Origin: Oscillospiraceae bacterium
GTDB lineage: Bacteria; Bacillota; Clostridia; Oscillospirales; Acutalibacteraceae
Direction: 5' to 3'
Length of the DNA: 64,000 nucleotides
Assembly: GCA_022483045.1 (NCBI GenBank)
Contig: JAKVOA010000001.1
Span: forward strand, 891,750-955,749
How positions within the stretch are numbered: the stretch's first letter is position 1; the number at the start of each line of letters is the position of its first letter. Position numbers and translations under genes: made by a program. This document shows, in pieces, positions 59,722 through 64,000 of the stretch. The notes under the pieces are model-generated. The model was not told where the DNA came from. It was given only the letters and a program-made list of their open reading frames with translations, and did no database searches.

Positions 59722-61023
59722 TTAAACGTCATTCCGTACTAAGTCTGCATAAGATTCCCGACGCACCCCTACACGTGGCACACCATCTTTCACAAAAACA
59801 ACAGCAGGGCGCGGCACACGGTTATAATTAGATGCCATTGAGTAATTGTAAGCTCCGGTAGAAAGAACAGCTAATATATCGCCAGGCACACATTGCTGTA
59901 TGGCGGTATTCTCCTGAATCAGGTCACCGGACTCACAGCAGCGCCCCGCTATGGTTACTGTAAAGTTCTTTGGAGCAGAGGCCTTATTTGCAACAAGCGC
60001 CTCGTAAGGCGATTGATACAAAATGTAGCGCGGATTATCAGTCATGCCGCCGTCAACCGAAACATATGTCCGAATATTCGGTATTTTTTTCACAGCGCCA
60101 ATCGTGTACAGTGTCAAGCCGGACTCGCCAACAATCGAGCGGCCAGGTTCAATATAAATTTTGGGTGGTGTTAAGCCATATTCCCCGCAGCAGCTATGTA
60201 TGGTCTTTGAAACAAGCTGCATGTATTGGTCATAAGGAACCGGTTTATCTTCTGGAACGTACTGAATACCAAACCCACCGCCAAGATTTAATTCCTGCAG
60301 TTCCGTTCCGGTTTCTTTTTTAATATCCCGTATAAAGCAAAGCATAACTTTGGCGGCAAGCTCAAAGGGGTCGATTTCAAAAATCTGCGAACCGATATGG
60401 CAGTGAAGGCCTTTCAGAGTAAGATTTGGCATCTGCAGTGAAGCTTTTACAGCTTCCATTGCCTCGCCGGTTTCCAGTGCGAAGCCAAACTTTGAATCAA
60501 TTTGACCAGTACGAATAAACTTATGTGTATGTGCATCAATGCCTGGCTTGATACGCAGCAAAATATTGGCGGGGTGGTGCATTTTCCCCGCAATTTCATT
60601 TAAAAGTTTCAGCTCAGTCAGATTATCAACAACGATATGTCCAACTCCGCAGGTAAGTGCATAAGATATTTCTTCGGGCGTTTTATTGTTCCCGTGGAAC
60701 TGAATTTTTTCCGGTGGAAAGTCGGCCTGCATCGCTGTATACAGTTCCCCGCCGGACACGACATCCAGGCCCATGCCTTCTTCTTTGACAATTCGGCAGA
60801 TTTCTTTGCAGCAAAACGCCTTGCTCGCAAACAAAGGCAGGCCGTTACCCTGATAGCAGGTTTCAATAGACTGTTTATACATCCGGCAAATTTTGCGTAT
60901 GCGGTTTTCGTCCATAACATACAGCGGTGTACCAAATTCTTTTGCCAATTCTACTGTATCTGCGCCGCCAAACAGCAAATGACCGGCCTCGTTGATTTGC
61001 AAATTCTTGTTCAGTTCCTTCAT
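59722..61023 (-). CDS. lysA: Diaminopimelate decarboxylase
   Basis: A PLP enzyme converting meso-diaminopimelate to lysine, the last pathway step. The 433-residue product has the PLP-lysine block LFASKAFCCKEICRIVK, GLHCHIGSQIFEIDPF, NLGGGFGIQYVPEDKP, EPGRSIVGESGLTLY, and the C-terminal GRCCESGDLIQENT with the catalytic Cys. It is 36 nt after engB, not next to dapA and dapB, and no riboswitch precedes it. Confidence 0.95.
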   Translation of the reverse strand: MKELNKNLQINEAGHLLFGGADTVELAKEFGTPLYVMDENRIRKICRMYKQSIETCYQGNGLPLFASKAFCCKEICRIVKEEGMGLDVVSGGELYTAMQADFPPEKIQFHGNNKTPEEISYALTCGVGHIVVDNLTELKLLNEIAGKMHHPANILLRIKPGIDAHTHKFIRTGQIDSKFGFALETGEAMEAVKASLQMPNLTLKGLHCHIGSQIFEIDPFELAAKVMLCFIRDIKKETGTELQELNLGGGFGIQYVPEDKPVPYDQYMQLVSKTIHSCCGEYGLTPPKIYIEPGRSIVGESGLTLYTIGAVKKIPNIRTYVSVDGGMTDNPRYILYQSPYEALVANKASAPKNFTVTIAGRCCESGDLIQENTAIQQCVPGDILAVLSTGAYNYSMASNYNRVPRPAVVFVKDGVPRVGVRRESYADLVRNDV

Positions 61024-61059
61024 TTTCTTCCCACCAATCTGGTCTATTCAGTTTATGTG

Positions 61060-61647
61060 TTATCCTGCAGGTTCACAGGCTTTTTCAATGCACTTGCGCA
61101 AGTCTAGTACGCCTTCTCCTTTGGTCGAAGAAAAAACCAGGCAATCGGCGCCTGTCTGCTGCGAAAGCAGATGCAGCGCAGAAAGCCGTTCTTTACGCTG
61201 TGTTGCATTCAGTTTATCGCTTTTTGTAGCCAGCAGCAAAAAAGAAAAATTGTTTTGCAGTAAAAAGTCAATCATCTGCTGGTCATCAGTTGTCGGTTCG
61301 TGACGAATGTCAAGGATTTGTACCACAAGGGCAACCGGCCGATTCGCGGCAAAATAGCCATTCACTAATTCTGCCCAACGCATCTTTTCGCTCTGTGATA
61401 CTTTTGCATAGCCATACCCGGGCAAATCGACAAAGCGGCAGGTATCCAGCCGGTAAAAATTGATGGTTCCCGTTTTGCCAGGCTGAGAGCTGACGCGTGC
61501 CAAAGCCTTTCTATTTAAAAGCTTATTGATTAAAGAAGATTTTCCAACATTGGACTTCCCGGAAAAGACCACTTCCGGCAAAGATGCAGCCGGAAGCTGG
61601 CTGCTTTTTCCAGCAGAAAGCTCAAATTGCGCAGATTCTATTTTCAT
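61060..61647 (-). CDS. engB: Ribosome biogenesis GTPase EngB/YsxC
   Basis: An essential GTPase for 50S assembly. The 195-residue product has G1 FSGKSNVGKSSLINKLL, G3 VDLPGYGYAKVSQSEK, and G4 ATKSDKL. It starts 9 nt after lon, an arrangement conserved in Firmicutes (lon-engB). Confidence 0.95.
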   Translation of the reverse strand: MKIESAQFELSAGKSSQLPAASLPEVVFSGKSNVGKSSLINKLLNRKALARVSSQPGKTGTINFYRLDTCRFVDLPGYGYAKVSQSEKMRWAELVNGYFAANRPVALVVQILDIRHEPTTDDQQMIDFLLQNNFSFLLLATKSDKLNATQRKERLSALHLLSQQTGADCLVFSSTKGEGVLDLRKCIEKACEPAG

Positions 61648-61656
61648 GCGGTCTCC

Positions 61657-64000
61657 TTACTGTGCCTGAAAGGGATTTTTCGTTAGTGCTTTGTCAAGCA
61701 CCTGATCAATTCTTTCCATTGGCAGGAATTGTACAGCATCTTTTACGACTTTGTCCACTTCCTCCAAATCAGACACGTTCTCTGCTGGAATCAGTACCGT
61801 CTTAATACCAGCGCGATAGGCAGCCATTGTCTTTTCACGAAGCCCGCCAATCGGCAGGATTCTGCCCAGCAGGGTAATTTCACCCGTCATAGCAATATCG
61901 TGCCGCACCGGTATATTGGTTAAAGCACTGGTAATTGCCGTAGCCATGGCCGCACCGGCGCTTGGGCCGTCTTTAGGGACAGCCCCTTCCGGCGCATGGA
62001 TATGAATGTCATATTTGCTGTAGAAATCTTTTGCAATGCCAAGCTGATTTGCGCGGGTACGAATGCAGCTGATTGCCGTACGTGCGGATTCTTTCATCAC
62101 ATCGCCAAGGGAACCGGTCAGTTCGATTTTTCCGGTTCCGGACATCACCGCAACTTCGATAGGTAGCATCTCACCGCCAACAGTGGTCCATGCAAGTCCA
62201 TTGACAAGACCGACCGTATCCTTTTTATTCAGCGCTTCTTCACGAAACTTCTGCGGTCCTAAGAAAGTTTCCAAGTTTTTCGGTGTTACACGCACGGTGG
62301 TTTCCGGGTTTTCTACAATCTTAACTGCACTCTTGCGGCAGATTGTTGAAATCTGGCGCTCCAATCCGCGGACACCAGCTTCTCTGGTGTATCCATCAAT
62401 TATCTTATGAACCGCAGCTTGAGAAATCCGCAGATTTTTCGCGGCAATTCCGCTGTTTTTTAGCTGTTTAGGAATCAGGTATTTCATTCCTATCTGAAAT
62501 TTTTCTTCATGCGTATAACTGCCTAGTGTAATTACGTCCATGCGGTCATACAGCGGCTCAGGAACGCCTGAAATGTCGTTGGCTGTCGTTATAAAGAAAA
62601 CCTTGCTCAAATCAAACGGCAGATCAATGTAGTGATCTTCAAAGGTACTGTTCTGAGCACTGTCTAGTACTTCCAGCAAAGCAGAAGAAGGATCCCCATG
62701 ATAATCGTTCCCGAGTTTATCCACTTCGTCCAGCAGCAGGACTGGATTGTTAGTGCCCGCTTTGCGGATTGCATCAATAATACGGCCAGGCATAGCGCCA
62801 ATATACGTACGCCGATGCCCGCGAATATCAGATTCATCATGCACACCGCCCAAGCTTACCCGTACATATTCGCGTCCCATTGCCTCTGCAACAGAATGCG
62901 CAATGCTGGTTTTGCCAACACCGGGCGGGCCGACAAGGCAGAGAATCTGGCCCTGTACGTCTGGGTTGAGTTTCTTTACAGCCAAAGATTCAATAATTCT
63001 GTCTTTTACTTTTGTCAGGCCATAATGGTCCCGGTCCAAAATGCGGCGAGCTTTCTTTAAATCAATATGTTCCTTTGAAGATTTGCTCCACGGCAGGGAC
63101 AAGCAGGTTTCGATATAGGTGATAATAACGCTGCCCTCATGGGAACCTTCTGGCATACGTGCCAAGCGGTCGCATTCTTTCAGCAGCTTTTCTTTTTGCT
63201 CCTGCGGCAGACCTGCCTCGTTAACACTCTTGCGCAGCTCGTCCGCTTCTTCTAGCGGATTGTCCCCTTCGCCCAGTTCATCGGCGATTGCCTTCATCTG
63301 CTCACGCAGATAATAATCGCGCTGATTTTCGTCAATCTGGTCTTTTGCCTTCTCAGAAATATGAGATTCTATTTCAAGAATCCGCAGCTCAGCTTTCAGC
63401 ATTGCGCTTAATTTTTTCAGCCTGCGGTATGGATGAAGTTCCTCCAAAATCTCCTGCTTTTTGTCAAAGTCGAGAGAGATGTTCATTGCAATGTAGTCCG
63501 CCAGTTCGCCGCAGTCTTTTTTCTGCACGACTCCCATGACAATGTCCGGCGGAACATGCGTATATTTCTGAATATACTCTTCAAATAAAGACTGTGTATA
63601 GCGAATCAGTGCCTCAGAGTTTGAAGTGGGACGGCTGGAGGTCTTATCAACAATTTTCTTTACTTCCGCTTGAATAAATGGCTCTTCTGTCGGAATAGAG
63701 CAAATCTTTGCCCGGCAAAGCCCTTCTGTAAACAGGCGAATGCCGTCATCTGTTTTGCGAACGATTTGACGAATGCGCGCGATAACCCCGATTGAATAGA
63801 GATCATCTTTACCCGGGTCATCTACAGATAAGTCTTTTTGTGTAACCAAAAAAATCAGTTGACCCTCTTCCATGGATTTTCCAAGAGCCAAGACAGATTT
63901 TTTGCGGCCAACATCAAACTGAAGCATCATGCCCGGAAAAATGACCAATCCGCGCAGAACCAAAGTTGGCAGTACCTGTGTTTCTTCAGAAGAGGGCTGC
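61657..64000 (-). CDS. lon: ATP-dependent protease Lon, 5' end beyond window
   Basis: A AAA+ serine protease for quality control. In the window about 780 residues are visible. N-terminal LonN: the sequence enters the window in frame as QPSSEETQVLPTLVLRGLVI, so the start is a few codons beyond the right edge; the TTG at 63963 is internal. A coiled region is at about 190-300. The AAA+ module has Walker A GPPGVGKTSIAHSVA, VSLGGVHDESDIRGHRRTY, and Walker B LLLDEVDKLG. The catalytic Ser is in KDGPSAGAAMATAITSA and the Lys in GGLREKTMAAYRAGIK. It is the first gene of lon-engB-lysA. Confidence 0.96.
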   Translation of the reverse strand, partial: QPSSEETQVLPTLVLRGLVIFPGMMLQFDVGRKKSVLALGKSMEEGQLIFLVTQKDLSVDDPGKDDLYSIGVIARIRQIVRKTDDGIRLFTEGLCRAKICSIPTEEPFIQAEVKKIVDKTSSRPTSNSEALIRYTQSLFEEYIQKYTHVPPDIVMGVVQKKDCGELADYIAMNISLDFDKKQEILEELHPYRRLKKLSAMLKAELRILEIESHISEKAKDQIDENQRDYYLREQMKAIADELGEGDNPLEEADELRKSVNEAGLPQEQKEKLLKECDRLARMPEGSHEGSVIITYIETCLSLPWSKSSKEHIDLKKARRILDRDHYGLTKVKDRIIESLAVKKLNPDVQGQILCLVGPPGVGKTSIAHSVAEAMGREYVRVSLGGVHDESDIRGHRRTYIGAMPGRIIDAIRKAGTNNPVLLLDEVDKLGNDYHGDPSSALLEVLDSAQNSTFEDHYIDLPFDLSKVFFITTANDISGVPEPLYDRMDVITLGSYTHEEKFQIGMKYLIPKQLKNSGIAAKNLRISQAAVHKIIDGYTREAGVRGLERQISTICRKSAVKIVENPETTVRVTPKNLETFLGPQKFREEALNKKDTVGLVNGLAWTTVGGEMLPIEVAVMSGTGKIELTGSLGDVMKESARTAISCIRTRANQLGIAKDFYSKYDIHIHAPEGAVPKDGPSAGAAMATAITSALTNIPVRHDIAMTGEITLLGRILPIGGLREKTMAAYRAGIKTVLIPAENVSDLEEVDKVVKDAVQFLPMERIDQVLDKALTKNPFQAQ

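Overview
The window is about 64 kb of ordinary chromosome from a spore-forming, low-to-mid GC Gram-positive of the class Clostridia, most likely the Oscillospiraceae/Ruminococcaceae side. The evidence is a SigK-like and a SigH-like sporulation sigma factor, a CwlD-type cortex amidase, a SpoIIM-like protein, a Gram-positive PolC, the two-subunit iron-sulfur serine dehydratase, and the SCIFF peptide with its radical SAM maturase, which is a hallmark of Clostridia. Family placement is inference from protein content only.

Layout. 1-3.7 kb: sigK (minus), a secreted SH3b-repeat/C39-like cysteine protease and a BASS-family transporter. 3.8-14.6 kb: pyrH-frr-uppS-cdsA-dxr-rseP-ispG-polC, the classic Firmicutes block linking translation, envelope lipids, isoprenoids and replication. 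14.6-20.9 kb: a histidine operon hisZ-G-D-C-B-A-I-E from a near-consensus promoter; hisC is frameshifted and hisH/hisF are absent from the operon. 21-32.5 kb: a J-like membrane protein and an RluD-type pseudouridine synthase (minus), radC-uvrB-uvrA (plus), sdaAB-sdaAA and a YifB ATPase (minus). 32.7-37.7 kb: sigH, two small cysteine-rich proteins, trmK, a Nif3-like gene, rqcH and an unknown gene. 37.7-38.9 kb: an intact IS30-family element flanked by a 13-bp direct repeat, between that operon and its terminator. 39-42.5 kb: asd-dapA-dapB-ACT (minus) behind a lysine riboswitch with an intrinsic terminator. 42.7-47.6 kb: queA, tgt, yajC, a TIGR04086-like membrane protein and the SCIFF locus. 48-52.6 kb: a SpoIIM-like gene, xerD, a YesL-like gene, a second Xer recombinase and a GME-fold-like gene. 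52.6-57 kb: a Cys-rich microprotein, radA, cwlD, a MATE transporter and a mismatch uracil/hypoxanthine glycosylase. 57.1-57.5 kb: five tRNA genes (Val, Asp, Phe, Gly, Cys in transcription order). 57.6-64 kb: hslO, a methyltransferase, a YerC-like regulator, lysA, engB and lon, which runs off the right edge.

How it fits together: Asd, DapA, DapB and LysA belong to the diaminopimelate/lysine route that feeds peptidoglycan. A lysine riboswitch controls the first three together with a free-standing copy of the regulatory ACT module of aspartokinase. UppS, CdsA, Dxr and IspG supply undecaprenyl carrier, phospholipid and isoprenoid precursors.

I saw no prophage, CRISPR array, defence island or clearly new multi-gene system. 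The points most worth a second look are rseP with no canonical start codon, the hisC frameshift, the IS30 insertion and its 13-bp repeat, the separately encoded aspartokinase-type ACT protein under riboswitch control, the terminator-like hairpins between the SCIFF genes and over the TIGR04086 ribosome-binding site, and a perfect 14-bp inverted repeat beside the second xer gene.
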